DNA from: Ornithinimicrobium cryptoxanthini
GTDB lineage: Bacteria > Actinomycetota > Actinomycetes > Actinomycetales > Dermatophilaceae
DNA length: 64,000 nucleotides
Reading direction: 5' to 3'
NCBI RefSeq assembly: GCF_023923205.1
Contig: NZ_CP099490.1
Coordinates: 3,410,001 to 3,474,000, forward strand
The position numbers and the translations under genes were made by a program. The notes beneath the pieces were generated by a model. The model was not told the origin of the DNA and made no database searches. It saw nothing but the letters and a program-made list of their open reading frames with translations. Positions 21,759 to 29,989 of the stretch are shown here, piece after piece; the stretch's first letter is position 1; every line of letters begins with the position of its first letter.

Positions 21759-22167
21759 CCACTGGGCGGTCGACACCAGCGTCGCGGTCGCCGCGCTGGA
21801 CGCTGGTCACGCGGCACACGTTCCGTGTCTGGCGGCCGTCCGTGAGCATCGCCCCTCCCTTGCCGGCCACGCGGCATTCGAGCTCTTCGCCGTCCTGACC
21901 CGGCTTCCCGGGCAGCTGGCCGTCGATGCCACGGATGCCGCAACGCTGATCGATCGCGTCTTTCCCGAGACGGTGTGGCTGTCGACGCATGCCAGCGGCG
22001 CACTGCGCCCTCGACTGGCGACGACGGGCATCGTCGGTGGTGCGGTCTACGACGCACTCGTCGGTGAGGCGGCCCGCACCAACGAGCGACGCCTACTCAC
22101 GCGGGACCTGCGTGCCCGTCGGACCTACGACCTGCTGGGCGTCGACTATCAGGTCGTCGGCCCCTGA
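21745..22167 (+). CDS. PIN-domain ribonuclease toxin (VapC family)
   Basis: This 140-residue PIN protein has the acidic active-site residues in WAVDTSVAV, in FELFAVLTRLPG, in the GGAVYDALVG segment and in LLTRDLRARRTY. VapC toxins cut tRNA or rRNA with a Mg2+ site made by these residues. GGCGGGAC precedes ATG 21745. The gene overlaps the antitoxin. The frame and active site are intact, so it is probably functional. Confidence 0.85.
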   Translation: MASADHWAVDTSVAVAALDAGHAAHVPCLAAVREHRPSLAGHAAFELFAVLTRLPGQLAVDATDAATLIDRVFPETVWLSTHASGALRPRLATTGIVGGAVYDALVGEAARTNERRLLTRDLRARRTYDLLGVDYQVVGP

Positions 22168-22249
22168 ACTGTGACGGAGAGAACGACGGTGGTGAGGGAA
22201 ACGGTCGGTGTCGCCTCGGGCGAGATCACACGCACCTTCTCCCCCGCTG

Positions 22250-22266
22250 GTATGATCACGTCATAC
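22250..22266. promoter_or_regulatory. GTATGA-N5-TCATAC operator over a -10 element
   Basis: A perfect six-base inverted repeat, GTATGA-TCACG-TCATAC, includes TATGAT, a good -10 hexamer (22251-22256). It lies 14 bases before the ribbon-helix-helix antitoxin start. Antitoxins of this type repress their own promoters by binding such sites. The site is inferred from position and symmetry. Confidence 0.6.
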
Positions 22267-22279
22267 TGAGGAGGTGGGT

Positions 22280-22534
22280 ATGGCGGTGCGCAAGGTGGCA
22301 GTGACGCTCACCGAGGAGTTGTACAAGATGGTGGAACAGGCCCGCGCGATAGAGCACCGGAGCCGTTCGGAAGTCATCCAGGAGGCATTGCGCACTCATT
22401 TCGGCGAGCCCACCTACCGGCCGACCGAAGAGGAACGCGCAGCCCTCGTTGCAGCACTGGATGCCGCCCAGGCGGACCCCGAGTCGCTGCACGAGTGGTC
22501 CGACATCCGCAAGACGCTCCCTGGTCGACGTTGA
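22280..22534 (+). CDS. ribbon-helix-helix antitoxin (ParD/CopG-like)
   Basis: This 84-residue protein opens with a ribbon-helix-helix DNA-binding fold: VRKVAVTLTEELYKMVEQAR, then HRSRSEVIQEALRTHF. A toxin-binding tail follows from about residue 47. AGGAGG lies 7 bases before ATG 22280. It overlaps the following ParE-like toxin by 4 bases. The operator at 22250-22266 is the likely site of autoregulation. Confidence 0.83.
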   Translation: MAVRKVAVTLTEELYKMVEQARAIEHRSRSEVIQEALRTHFGEPTYRPTEEERAALVAALDAAQADPESLHEWSDIRKTLPGRR

Positions 22535-22827
22535 GGATCGTCCTCACCCCGCACGCGGTGTGCGATGTGGAAGAGGCCTGTGACTACTACGCCGGCATCG
22601 ACCCGAAGCTCAGCACGCGCTTCGCCGACGACGTCGACGCAGCCATCGAGCGGATCGTGATGTTCCTCAGAGGAGCACCGCCGGTTGAAGGGTTCGACAA
22701 GCTCCGCAGAGCCCGGATGCGGCGGTTCCCCTACGGAATCTTCTACCAGGAGACCCCGGCTGGCGACCTGCTCGTCGTCCGGGTTGTGCACTCCCGGCGT
22801 CACCACGCAGGTGCCCTCGAAGGCTAA
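22531..22827 (+). CDS. RelE/ParE-superfamily toxin
   Basis: This 98-residue protein has the small ParE/RelE fold pattern: a first strand RIVLTPHAV, two helices with DDVDAAIERI, then RRARMRRFPYGIFYQ and LLVVRVVHSRR. ParE proteins poison gyrase and RelE proteins cut mRNA; RRFPYGIFY favours the ParE-like group. The start is TTG at 22531, overlapping the TGA of the antitoxin (TTGA), a strong sign of coupled translation. The pair is intact. Confidence 0.83.
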   Translation: MRIVLTPHAVCDVEEACDYYAGIDPKLSTRFADDVDAAIERIVMFLRGAPPVEGFDKLRRARMRRFPYGIFYQETPAGDLLVVRVVHSRRHHAGALEG

Positions 22828-22986
22828 CGTCCCGGAGCCAGACCGGTCCCGAGAAGCGACCCTTCATCGGAACGAAACGAAAGCGGGATGCTGAGGATTC
22901 CGACACGTTGGTGAGACAACTCCCGTCTCACCAACTTGTCGCCCCGCAGGTCAGCGAACCACTCCCCCGACAGGCCGGGCGAGAAC

Positions 22987-23742
22987 CTACATCCAAGTTG
23001 TGCTGCGGAGCAGGTGCAGGACGGTGACGTAGTGCTCGGTCACCTGGTCCGGTTGCGCTGCAGCAGCGGCCTGGATCGCATCGAGCTCTCCTGGATCCTG
23101 CCAGTCGCTGAAGGTTGCGAACAGAGCGCGCAACTGGTGCGCGTCCAGACCGATCTGCCACGTCCACCGCCAGCTCCGGACCAAGCGGAAACTTCCCCCC
23201 ACCTCCAGCTCCTCCACGGTCGGTCGAGGGTCCAGCGGGTCGTGGGGTGGGGCGCTCAGGCGGCGATGGGCGACGATCTCGTGCACTTCCCGCCGGAACG
23301 GCGTCCACACCCGCGGATCGCCGAAGACCGTGCGCCATACCGCCAGCAGCCCACCTGGCTCCAACGCCTGGCCGAGCCTTGGGAGCATCCTCGGCAGGTC
23401 GACCCAGTGCATCGACGTGGCTGCCACCACCGAGGTGAATCGGCGCGCCGGCAGGTCGACGTCTTCGATCCGGGAGGCGAAGACACTGGCCTCGGGGCAC
23501 GACCGCCGCAACCGGGCGGCTAGCTCCCGGCCGGGCTCGACCGCGACCACCGCACTTCCGCGACGGACGAGCTCGCCGGTGGCCTCACCACTGCCGGCCC
23601 CGATCTCCAGGATCCGACGACCGGGCCCGAGCACGCCTTGCTCGACAAGGGTGTCGTAGAGAACGCTGGGGTAGGGGGGCCGTGCCGTCCCGTACGACGC
23701 GGCCATCGACTCGAAGTGGTTCCCGGGCCTCATTCGCACCAT
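22987..23742 (-). CDS. class I SAM-dependent methyltransferase
   Basis: This protein is about 251 residues long with a Rossmann methyltransferase domain: ILEIGAGSGEATGELVRRG (motif I), VAVEPGRELAARLR (post-I), then VVAATSMHWVDLPRMLPRLG and LEPGGLLAVWRT. The substrate cannot be predicted. ATG 23742 or 23733 could be the start; GGGGCAGG upstream favours 23742. It is divergently placed with the alpha/beta hydrolase. A 159-bp gap with no recognised feature separates it from the ParE gene. Confidence 0.82.
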   Translation of the reverse strand: MVRMRPGNHFESMAASYGTARPPYPSVLYDTLVEQGVLGPGRRILEIGAGSGEATGELVRRGSAVVAVEPGRELAARLRRSCPEASVFASRIEDVDLPARRFTSVVAATSMHWVDLPRMLPRLGQALEPGGLLAVWRTVFGDPRVWTPFRREVHEIVAHRRLSAPPHDPLDPRPTVEELEVGGSFRLVRSWRWTWQIGLDAHQLRALFATFSDWQDPGELDAIQAAAAAQPDQVTEHYVTVLHLLRSTTWM

Positions 23743-23782
23743 CCTGCCCCAGCGCAGAGGGCGTCCTGTCAGAATGCCGGTC

Positions 23783-24487
23783 GTGGACTCACGACGCGTC
23801 ACTGCCGACGACGGGGTATACCTCCATGTCCTGTCGTGCGGCGCGGGGCCTGATGTCGTCGTCCTGTCCGGCGGCCCGGGGATGGTGCACTATCTCGCGG
23901 AGGAGCCACTGGCACCCGCCGGCTTCCGATGCTGTTTCCCTGTCCCGAGAGGAGTTTCGCCCTCCGGCGGTGGTGCGCACGATGTGACTCGCGCAATCGA
24001 GGATCTGGAGGCAGTGCGTCAGGCCTATGGCATCGAGTCATGGATCGTGCTCGGCCACTCCTGGGGGTCAGATCTCGCCGTGCGCTACGCCCTCGACCAC
24101 CCTGACCGGGTGAGAGGCGTGGTCGGCATCGCCGGTCACGGGTTGCACCGCGACCGCGAGTGGTCCGCGGCCTACGAGGCCGGCAAGGCGGCAGCGCCGC
24201 AGATCGACGTCCCGTGGGTCCGTGAGGTGCATGCCTCGCTCTGGAGCTCCTTCAAGGGCTGGATCCGCGAACCCGCGTTGTGGCGGGATCTCGCCGACAG
24301 CGCTGCCCCTATGCGCTTCATCGCAGCCGGCGGCGACATCCGGCCGAACTGGCCGCTGCAGCAGCTCGCCGCGCTGGTCCCCGGAGGGTCTTTCGAGGTG
24401 GTGGCCGACGTGCCCCACGACTTCTGGACCACCGATCCCGAACTATGGCAGACGACCTGCACCAGCGCGTGCGACGCGCTGCGCTGA
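23783..24487 (+). CDS. alpha/beta hydrolase
   Basis: This 234-residue hydrolase has an oxyanion-hole segment VVLSGGPGM, a nucleophile elbow GHSWGS (Ser in the middle) and a C-terminal His in DVPHDFWT. It resembles proline iminopeptidase-like members but lacks a cap of full length. GTG 23783 is chosen because CAGAAT lies 7 bases upstream, as in other likely leaderless genes here. ATG 23774, lacking a ribosome site, would add three residues. Substrate unknown. Confidence 0.78.
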   Translation: MDSRRVTADDGVYLHVLSCGAGPDVVVLSGGPGMVHYLAEEPLAPAGFRCCFPVPRGVSPSGGGAHDVTRAIEDLEAVRQAYGIESWIVLGHSWGSDLAVRYALDHPDRVRGVVGIAGHGLHRDREWSAAYEAGKAAAPQIDVPWVREVHASLWSSFKGWIREPALWRDLADSAAPMRFIAAGGDIRPNWPLQQLAALVPGGSFEVVADVPHDFWTTDPELWQTTCTSACDALR

Positions 24488-24542
24488 ACTGAGCGGGAGC
24501 CGGTCCGCAGACTTTGTTACCGCGCCGTGGGACGGTGGGCGG

Positions 24543-25019
24543 GTGCAGACCGACAGTCACTACCCCGCCGAGCGGTTGGTCGCGTATGACGTGGACTGGC
24601 CAAGCAGGTACCGCACCTCCGTCCCCGGCCTCGTAGCCAAGCCGGTCGTCGACCTGGCCTTGCGCATCCCAGCCAGCCAGTCCTTGGGGCAGGCCAAAGA
24701 AGCCTTCGGGTGGGCGGGTTGGACGACACCGGTCTCTGTCGGCGATCACTGGGCCACGTTCCTGCTCGGCGACGGCGTGCGGACAGGGATCGGTCACATC
24801 TTCACTGCCGATCAGTGGGACAAGGCCCACGTGCGGCTCTTCGCTCGCTGGCTCCGCGAGCATCCCGTCGAGCGGGACCGCTACGCTCGACTCAAGATCG
24901 ACTTGGTTGGTCGCGGCCTCTGGGGCGCCGACTACACGGCAGCCAAGACCGGATTCGTCCGCGAGATCGTGAATCTCGCACGTGCCGACCGCGGCTTGCC
25001 TCTCCTGACCAATCTCTGA
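24543..25019 (+). CDS. GrpB-like (UPF0157) protein, internally shortened
   Basis: This 158-residue ORF has GrpB-family ends: RLVAYDVDWPSRY and TSVPGLVAKPVVDL, then a variable C-terminus with WLREHP, YARLKIDL and YTAAKTGFVREIV. In typical GrpB proteins about 35 residues, including the HIGST part of the nucleotidyltransferase-like motif, separate the first two blocks. Here they are directly joined. The gap is in frame. The catalytic-type His and Ser/Thr of HIGST are missing, so the gene is probably inactive or specialised. The middle part (about 45-85) matches no family I know. Confidence 0.65.
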   Translation: MQTDSHYPAERLVAYDVDWPSRYRTSVPGLVAKPVVDLALRIPASQSLGQAKEAFGWAGWTTPVSVGDHWATFLLGDGVRTGIGHIFTADQWDKAHVRLFARWLREHPVERDRYARLKIDLVGRGLWGADYTAAKTGFVREIVNLARADRGLPLLTNL

Positions 25020-25082
25020 TTTGGGTCGCCGCCTTGCCCGTCCGCGCACTGCGTTCGCTGCTGTTCTCCGCTGAGCACACCT

Positions 25083-25205
25083 GTGCCGGTGCGCTTTCCG
25101 GCTGACCTGCTCGAAGAGGTCAAGCGCGCAGCAGAAGCTGACGACCGCTCAGCCTCGGCCTGGATCCGCCGGGCCGTCGAGCACGAACTGTCCCGCTCCG
25201 CCTGA
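25083..25205 (+). CDS. short ribbon-helix-helix ORF
   Basis: This 40-codon ORF starts at GTG 25083 and reads PVRFPADLLEEVKRAAEADD followed by RSASAWIRRAVEHEL. The pattern of strand, helix, turn, helix is that of a CopG/Arc DNA-binding domain, such as a small antitoxin. No Shine-Dalgarno site or partner toxin is visible; the next gene is convergent. It could be a functional small protein or the remnant of a larger antitoxin. Confidence 0.45.
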   Translation: MPVRFPADLLEEVKRAAEADDRSASAWIRRAVEHELSRSA

Positions 25206-25241
25206 CCCCCATGAGCCCAACACGCGCCCAGGGCCAGGGAC

Positions 25242-26024
25242 TCAGGGCTCCCCCAGTTGCAGCCGCAGCGCCGCGTGGTCGGTCAGCCCGGCCTCGCGCG
25301 GCGACTGCACGAGCTCGCACGCCCGCACGCTGGGCACGAGGTCGGCGGTCACGAACGCGTGGTCGTAACGGCAGCCGACCCCACTGTGGTCCATCCAACT
25401 GACCTGCGTCGACGTCGGGTGCAGGCGCCGGAAGGCGTCGGTCAGGCCGTGAGCACCGCTCAGCGCCTCGAGCATGGCTGTCTCCTCGGGCAGGACGTAC
25501 GGGAGCTCGTCGTCGTGCAGCGGGTCGACGAGGTTGAGGTCGCCAAGGAGCACCGCGGGCAGATCGGGGCCAGTGGCGCGCCAGACCTTGAGCCACTCGC
25601 CCAGCGACGCTAGCCACTCCCGCTTGCGCCGGCGCTGAGCAGAGGAGGAGTAGCGCACCGGGTCGCTGGCCGCGCCATAGACGCCCAGGAGCCGCAGCCG
25701 CCGCTCGCCCGCCACCACCTGCAGGGGCAGCACGCGCCCCGGCAGCACCGTCGGGCCGGCCAGCTCCTCCACCTCGGCGCGTAGGTCGGGACGTCGCACA
25801 ACGACCATGACGCCGCGCCCACCGGCGCCGGTGAGGTCGGTGACGTGGACGCCGTGCCCTGCGGCACGGCATACCTGCGCTATCAGCCGGGTGCCGTCCC
25901 CGCCTGAGGTCTCGGTGAGCACCCACACGTCGTCATCGGCCGGCCAGAGCAGCTCCAGCAAGCCGCGGGCACGGCCCGGGGTGGGCGTCGAGACGTTGAG
26001 GGCGAGCAGCGTGCGAGGCGACAC
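25242..26024 (-). CDS. endonuclease/exonuclease/phosphatase family protein
   Basis: This 260-residue protein has the EEP fold motifs: VWVLTET (metal-binding Glu), LLGVYGA, VLLGDLNLVDP (Asp and Asn), RYDHAFVT and LTDHAALRL (Asp-His pair). Members hydrolyse phosphodiesters in DNA, nucleotides or lipids. Start GTG 26024 has TAGCAT 6 bases upstream on its strand, indicating a leaderless message. There is no signal peptide, so it is cytosolic. A 190-bp gap separates it from the divergent kinase and has no further gene. Confidence 0.82.
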   Translation of the reverse strand: MSPRTLLALNVSTPTPGRARGLLELLWPADDDVWVLTETSGGDGTRLIAQVCRAAGHGVHVTDLTGAGGRGVMVVVRRPDLRAEVEELAGPTVLPGRVLPLQVVAGERRLRLLGVYGAASDPVRYSSSAQRRRKREWLASLGEWLKVWRATGPDLPAVLLGDLNLVDPLHDDELPYVLPEETAMLEALSGAHGLTDAFRRLHPTSTQVSWMDHSGVGCRYDHAFVTADLVPSVRACELVQSPREAGLTDHAALRLQLGEP

Positions 26025-26214
26025 CGGCCGATGCTACGCCGTCCCTTTTCCGGGCGCGTCCGACCCAAGGAGGACCACCTACCTGTTGTCCTCGACAAGG
26101 CATGGCAGTGGTCTCGTCTATGTGACAGTGGGCCACCCCGAGGTCCGGTCGGTGAGCATCCCCACTCCGTGCTCGACTCGAGCCCAGGGCTCGACCCGTT
26201 GGCATACTGTGCCC

Positions 26215-26841
26215 GTGTCGTCACTTGACCATGTGCGGTGGCTGGGCGGTGGGAGCGGCGCCGGGAAGAGCACCGTGGCTCAGGCGCTGGCGGACCGCTT
26301 CGGAGCTCGGCTCTACAGCACCGACGCGATGATGGGTGTCCACGCCGACCGGCTCAGCCCCGATGCCGCCCCTTTGCTGGAGCGGTTTCGGCAGCTGGAC
26401 ATGGACGAGCGCTGGGTGCAGCGCGATCCGACGACGATGTTTCAGACCTTCCCGTGGTTCCAGGGTGAGGGCTTCGACCTGGTGGTCGACGATCTCCGGC
26501 GTCTGCCGAGCGACCGCTTGATCATCGTCGAGGGCTTCCGACTGCTCCCGCGATCAGTCTTGCCGCATCTCTCGGATCCACGATGGGCCGTGTGGCTGCT
26601 GCCGACTCCGGCGTTCCGCGAGGCCTCGTTTGCCAAGCGCGGCCTCGCGGATGCGTTCTGGCTGAACACCCGCCATCCCGAGCGCGCACTGGCCAACCTG
26701 CTGGAGCGGGACCGGATTTTCACCAACTGGCTCTCCCGCGAGGCTGAGCGCACTGGCGTGAGCGTCCTCCACGTCGACGGCACCCGAAGCATCGACAGCA
26801 TGGCCGAGGACTTGGCGGAACGCTTCGGCCTGTCCTGCTGA
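26215..26841 (+). CDS. P-loop kinase-like protein
   Basis: This 208-residue protein has Walker A GGGSGAGKST at residues 11-20, then RLYSTDAMM and a Walker B-like LIIVEGFRLLP. Conserved Arg residues later in the frame (AERTG, HPERALANLLERDR) could form the lid. The family resembles small uridine-kinase/AAA-like phosphotransferases of unknown substrate. GTG 26215 has CATACT 6 bases upstream, so it is likely leaderless; a GTG at 26209 is an alternative. The next 109 bp, up to the LigD start, hold nothing recognised. Confidence 0.75.
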   Translation: MSSLDHVRWLGGGSGAGKSTVAQALADRFGARLYSTDAMMGVHADRLSPDAAPLLERFRQLDMDERWVQRDPTTMFQTFPWFQGEGFDLVVDDLRRLPSDRLIIVEGFRLLPRSVLPHLSDPRWAVWLLPTPAFREASFAKRGLADAFWLNTRHPERALANLLERDRIFTNWLSREAERTGVSVLHVDGTRSIDSMAEDLAERFGLSC

Positions 26842-26950
26842 GCGGTCAGCATGCGGCGGGCGCCGCGTGCGAGCAACCCTCGCGATCGCTGTCCCGGCGG
26901 TCAGTGCGTCCGGGGTGCACCAGCAGCACGCCGATGGGACCGTGGGCCGT

Positions 26951-28582
26951 ATGCCGCGCGAACAGGGCCGCTCCCCCGCCACCGGGGACTCTCAGGAACC
27001 GCTGGCGAAGTACCGGCGGATGCGCGACTTCTCCCGCACCCCGGAGCCCAGCGGCGCGCCGCCCGCGGGGCTGGAGGGTGGGGACCGGGTCTTCGTGGTG
27101 CAGCGCCACCGCGCGACGGCGCGACATTATGACTTCCGCCTCGAGGTCGACGGGGTGCTTGCCAGTTGGGCGGTGCCCAAGGGCCCCAGTCTGGACCCCG
27201 AGGTGCGCCGGCTGGCCATCCACGTGGAGGACCACCCGATGGAGTATCTCCACTTCGAGGGCGTGATCCCCGCCAAGGAGTATGGCGGGGGCGACGTCAT
27301 CGTGTGGGACACCGGCACCTGGGAGCCCGGCAACAACGAGGATCCGGCGACAGCGATCCGCGCCGGCACGCTGCACGTCATCGTGCACGGCGAGAAGCTG
27401 CGCGGGGAGTTCATGCTGGTGCGCACCGCGCGCCAGGAGGGCGACAAGGAGCAGTGGCTGCTCTTCCACAAGCACGACGAGCACACGGTCGAGGGCTGGG
27501 ACGCGGAGGACTTCCCCCGCTCCGTCCTCAGCGGCCGCACCAACGAGGAGGTCCTGGCCGATCCGGACCAGCTCTGGCACTCCGACCGGCCGGCCGGCCA
27601 GGCCGCGGAGTCGCTGCGGGTGGCCGTGCCGGACCCGCTCACCGAGGACGAGCTGTCAGCCCTGCGGGACCTGGGCAGCTCGGGGACCTGGGAGGTCTTT
27701 GGCCAGCAGCTGCGGCTGACCAACCTGGACAAGGTGCTCTTCCCGGCACGTCAAGGTGATGAGCCGGTCACCAAGCGCGAGTTCATCGAGTATGCCGGGC
27801 GCATCGCCCCCGTGCTCCTTCCCTATCTGGCGGGCCGGGCGGTCAACCTGCACCGACATCCCGACGGGGCGCAGGCCAAGGGTTTCTGGCACAAGGAGGT
27901 CCCCGACCACGCGCCGGAGTGGCTGCCGCGGTGGGACAACCCGGACGCCGGCCCCGGTGAGACCCAGACCTACCTGGTCGTAGACGAGGCCGCGGCGCTG
28001 GTCTGGGCCGCCAACTACGGCGCCCTGGAGTGGCACCCGTGGACGTCACCGACCACCGCCCCTGACTGCCCGTCATACGTGATGTTCGACATCGACCCTG
28101 GCGAGGGCACGACCTGGGAGGAGGCCCTGGACCTGGCGCGGCTGCACCGGACCGCGTTCGAGGCCCTGCACCTGCGGGCCTACCCCAAGGTGACCGGGCG
28201 GCGCGGGCTCCAGGTGTGGGTGCCGATCCGGCGCGGACCGAGCTTCGCCGACACCCGCGCCTGGGCCGAGAAGGTCTCCCGCAGCATTGGCGCGATGGTG
28301 CCCGACCTGGTCAGCTGGCGCTGGGAGGTCAAGTCGCGCAAGGGGTTGGCGCGGTTGGACTACACGCAGAACGCCGTGAACAAGACGCTCGTCGCGCCCT
28401 ACAGCCCGCGGCCGTCGGCGGGTGCGCCCGTGTCGGTGCCAATCACCTGGGACGAGCTCGACGACCCCGAGCTGCGGCCGGACCGCTGGACGGTCCGCAC
28501 CGTCCTGGACCGGCTGGATGAGGTGGGGGACCCGTTCCAGGGCGTGCTGCACCACGACCAGACGCTCCCCCGCGTGCGCTGA
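26951..28582 (+). CDS. ligD: LigD-type protein: phosphoesterase and primase/polymerase domains, no ligase domain
   Basis: This 543-residue end-joining protein begins with the 3'-phosphoesterase domain (about 20-185), containing KYRRMRDFSRTPEPSG, ARHYDFRLE, HVEDHPMEY and EYGGGDVIVWD. A linker leads to the archaeo-eukaryotic primase-type polymerase domain (about 245-543), with LTNLDKVLFP, catalytic FDIDPGEG, TGRRGLQVWVPI and LDYTQNAVNKT. The ATP-dependent ligase domain of Pseudomonas or Mycobacterium LigD is absent. The protein would process DNA ends and fill gaps with Ku, needing a separate ligase. Domain order is phosphoesterase then polymerase. No Ku gene is in this window. ATG 26951 is used; the longer frame from 26867 has no better start. 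Confidence 0.88.
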   Translation: MPREQGRSPATGDSQEPLAKYRRMRDFSRTPEPSGAPPAGLEGGDRVFVVQRHRATARHYDFRLEVDGVLASWAVPKGPSLDPEVRRLAIHVEDHPMEYLHFEGVIPAKEYGGGDVIVWDTGTWEPGNNEDPATAIRAGTLHVIVHGEKLRGEFMLVRTARQEGDKEQWLLFHKHDEHTVEGWDAEDFPRSVLSGRTNEEVLADPDQLWHSDRPAGQAAESLRVAVPDPLTEDELSALRDLGSSGTWEVFGQQLRLTNLDKVLFPARQGDEPVTKREFIEYAGRIAPVLLPYLAGRAVNLHRHPDGAQAKGFWHKEVPDHAPEWLPRWDNPDAGPGETQTYLVVDEAAALVWAANYGALEWHPWTSPTTAPDCPSYVMFDIDPGEGTTWEEALDLARLHRTAFEALHLRAYPKVTGRRGLQVWVPIRRGPSFADTRAWAEKVSRSIGAMVPDLVSWRWEVKSRKGLARLDYTQNAVNKTLVAPYSPRPSAGAPVSVPITWDELDDPELRPDRWTVRTVLDRLDEVGDPFQGVLHHDQTLPRVR

Positions 28583-28585
28583 CGA

Positions 28586-29857
28586 TCACGCAGGGGAGCC
28601 ACCCGGGTCGCCGCCGGTCACGTGGCGCGGGCCGCGCACGCCCCCGCCATAGCCAAACGGCCGGGACGGGGGGCGCCGGACGAGGTCGCGGCGGAAGCCG
28701 GCGCGGGCCACCATGGTCAACGTCGCAGCGATCACGAACGACCCGGCGGCAGCCCACCAGGCACCCTGGAACCCCACGCCGGAGACGACCAGACCCAGCA
28801 GAACCGGCCCCACCGCCCCGCCCGTGAAGGCCCCGGCCTGCACGACCGAGGTGGCGCGCGTCGGGGCGTCCCGACCGACCCGCGCCACGGCATACAGGAA
28901 GAGGCCGGGCCAGGACCAGCCCAGCCCAAAGGCCAGGAACCCGAAGACGACGACCACCCACGGCACCGCGAGCCCGATGAGCGCCAGACACGCTGCGCCA
29001 GCGGCCATCTGGGCCGCGACCACGGCCAGGTTCCCGCCATAGCGACGGTCGGCACGGTGCCCGGCAAAGACGCGGATGGCGATGGAGCTACCCGACCCGG
29101 CCGCCATCAGCAGACCCGCCTGTCCGACAGTCAGTCCCACGTCATAGGCCCAGCTCGCCAGATAGGCGCCGAGGAAGTTCGCGGCAGCGCTGGCAAACAT
29201 GATCGCGATGCCGCACATCAGCAGCGGGGCCCACGGTGCCCGATCCACCGCGCCACCGACGAAACCGCCGCGAGGCACGGTGCGTCCCACCCGCGGTTGC
29301 AGCAGCGCCAGCACGATCACCACAAGCCCCGTGGTGCCCGTGACGACAAAGGTGCTCCGCCAGCCGAAGACCGCGGTCATCGTCGGCACCGCCAACCCAC
29401 CAAACATGATGGCAGCTGGCACCGCACTCTGCTTGATGCCGAAGCCGAGGCCGCGTCGGTGGGCCGGCAGGACGGTGGCGACCGTCTGGTTTGCGGTGCC
29501 CTGACAGGCGGCGTTGGCCAGGCCGAGCACCGCCATCACGACGATCAGCGCCTCCCAGCGGTGCACCAGGAACGCGAGCCCAAAACCGCCCAGTGCGACG
29601 AGGATGCCGGAGGCGAGCTGCCCCTGGCGCCGGGTCCACTTCTCCAGCAGCTTCCCACCCAGGATGGTGGCCAGCGCGGCGACGGCAAAGAAGGTGCTGA
29701 CGACCAAGCCGAGCACGGACGGCCCGAAGTCCAGGTCGCGCTGCATCAGCACGGCCTGCGCCCCGACCAGGAACGGAGGGATCGCGCCCAGCGTGGTCAG
29801 CGCGCTGGCCCCGAGCATCACCATCGCGGTCTGCGACCGCCGAGGACTGTGCACCAC
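28586..29857 (-). CDS. major facilitator superfamily transporter
   Basis: This protein of about 423 residues has 12 predicted hydrophobic helices. The cytoplasmic loop 2-3 region carries GGKLLEKWTRRQGQ and the corresponding C-half loop FAGHRADRRYGG, both typical of MFS proteins. The likely start is GTG 29857, placed 11 bases after AAGGAGG; an upstream GTG at 29869 overlaps that site. It is divergent from the GntR/TRAP operon, so it may respond to the same regulator. The substrate is unknown. The C-terminal 30 residues are Gly/Arg-rich. Confidence 0.85.
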   Translation of the reverse strand: MVHSPRRSQTAMVMLGASALTTLGAIPPFLVGAQAVLMQRDLDFGPSVLGLVVSTFFAVAALATILGGKLLEKWTRRQGQLASGILVALGGFGLAFLVHRWEALIVVMAVLGLANAACQGTANQTVATVLPAHRRGLGFGIKQSAVPAAIMFGGLAVPTMTAVFGWRSTFVVTGTTGLVVIVLALLQPRVGRTVPRGGFVGGAVDRAPWAPLLMCGIAIMFASAAANFLGAYLASWAYDVGLTVGQAGLLMAAGSGSSIAIRVFAGHRADRRYGGNLAVVAAQMAAGAACLALIGLAVPWVVVVFGFLAFGLGWSWPGLFLYAVARVGRDAPTRATSVVQAGAFTGGAVGPVLLGLVVSGVGFQGAWWAAAGSFVIAATLTMVARAGFRRDLVRRPPSRPFGYGGGVRGPRHVTGGDPGGSPA

Positions 29858-29898
29858 CCGGCCCCCCACCTCCTTACCAAATCGTTATCTACAGGCCA

Positions 29899-29928
29899 TT
29901 GACGAAATGTACTGCCCTTTGCCATGGT
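29899..29928 (+). promoter_or_regulatory. promoter of the GntR-TRAP operon, shared motif copy 1
   Basis: TTGACG (29899-29904) and CATGGT (29923-29928) are 18 bp apart. The block 29898-29921 is 20/24 identical to 33909-33932 upstream of the CoA-transferase operon, with common ATTGACRAAATGT and GCCCTT. The similarity suggests a shared operator, probably for the GntR regulator encoded next. Confidence 0.65.
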
Positions 29929-29989
29929 AGTCGTCGACACCCGCGCCGGAGACCCGTCGCGCCACTCATCAGTCAACGGAGACCAGCGT

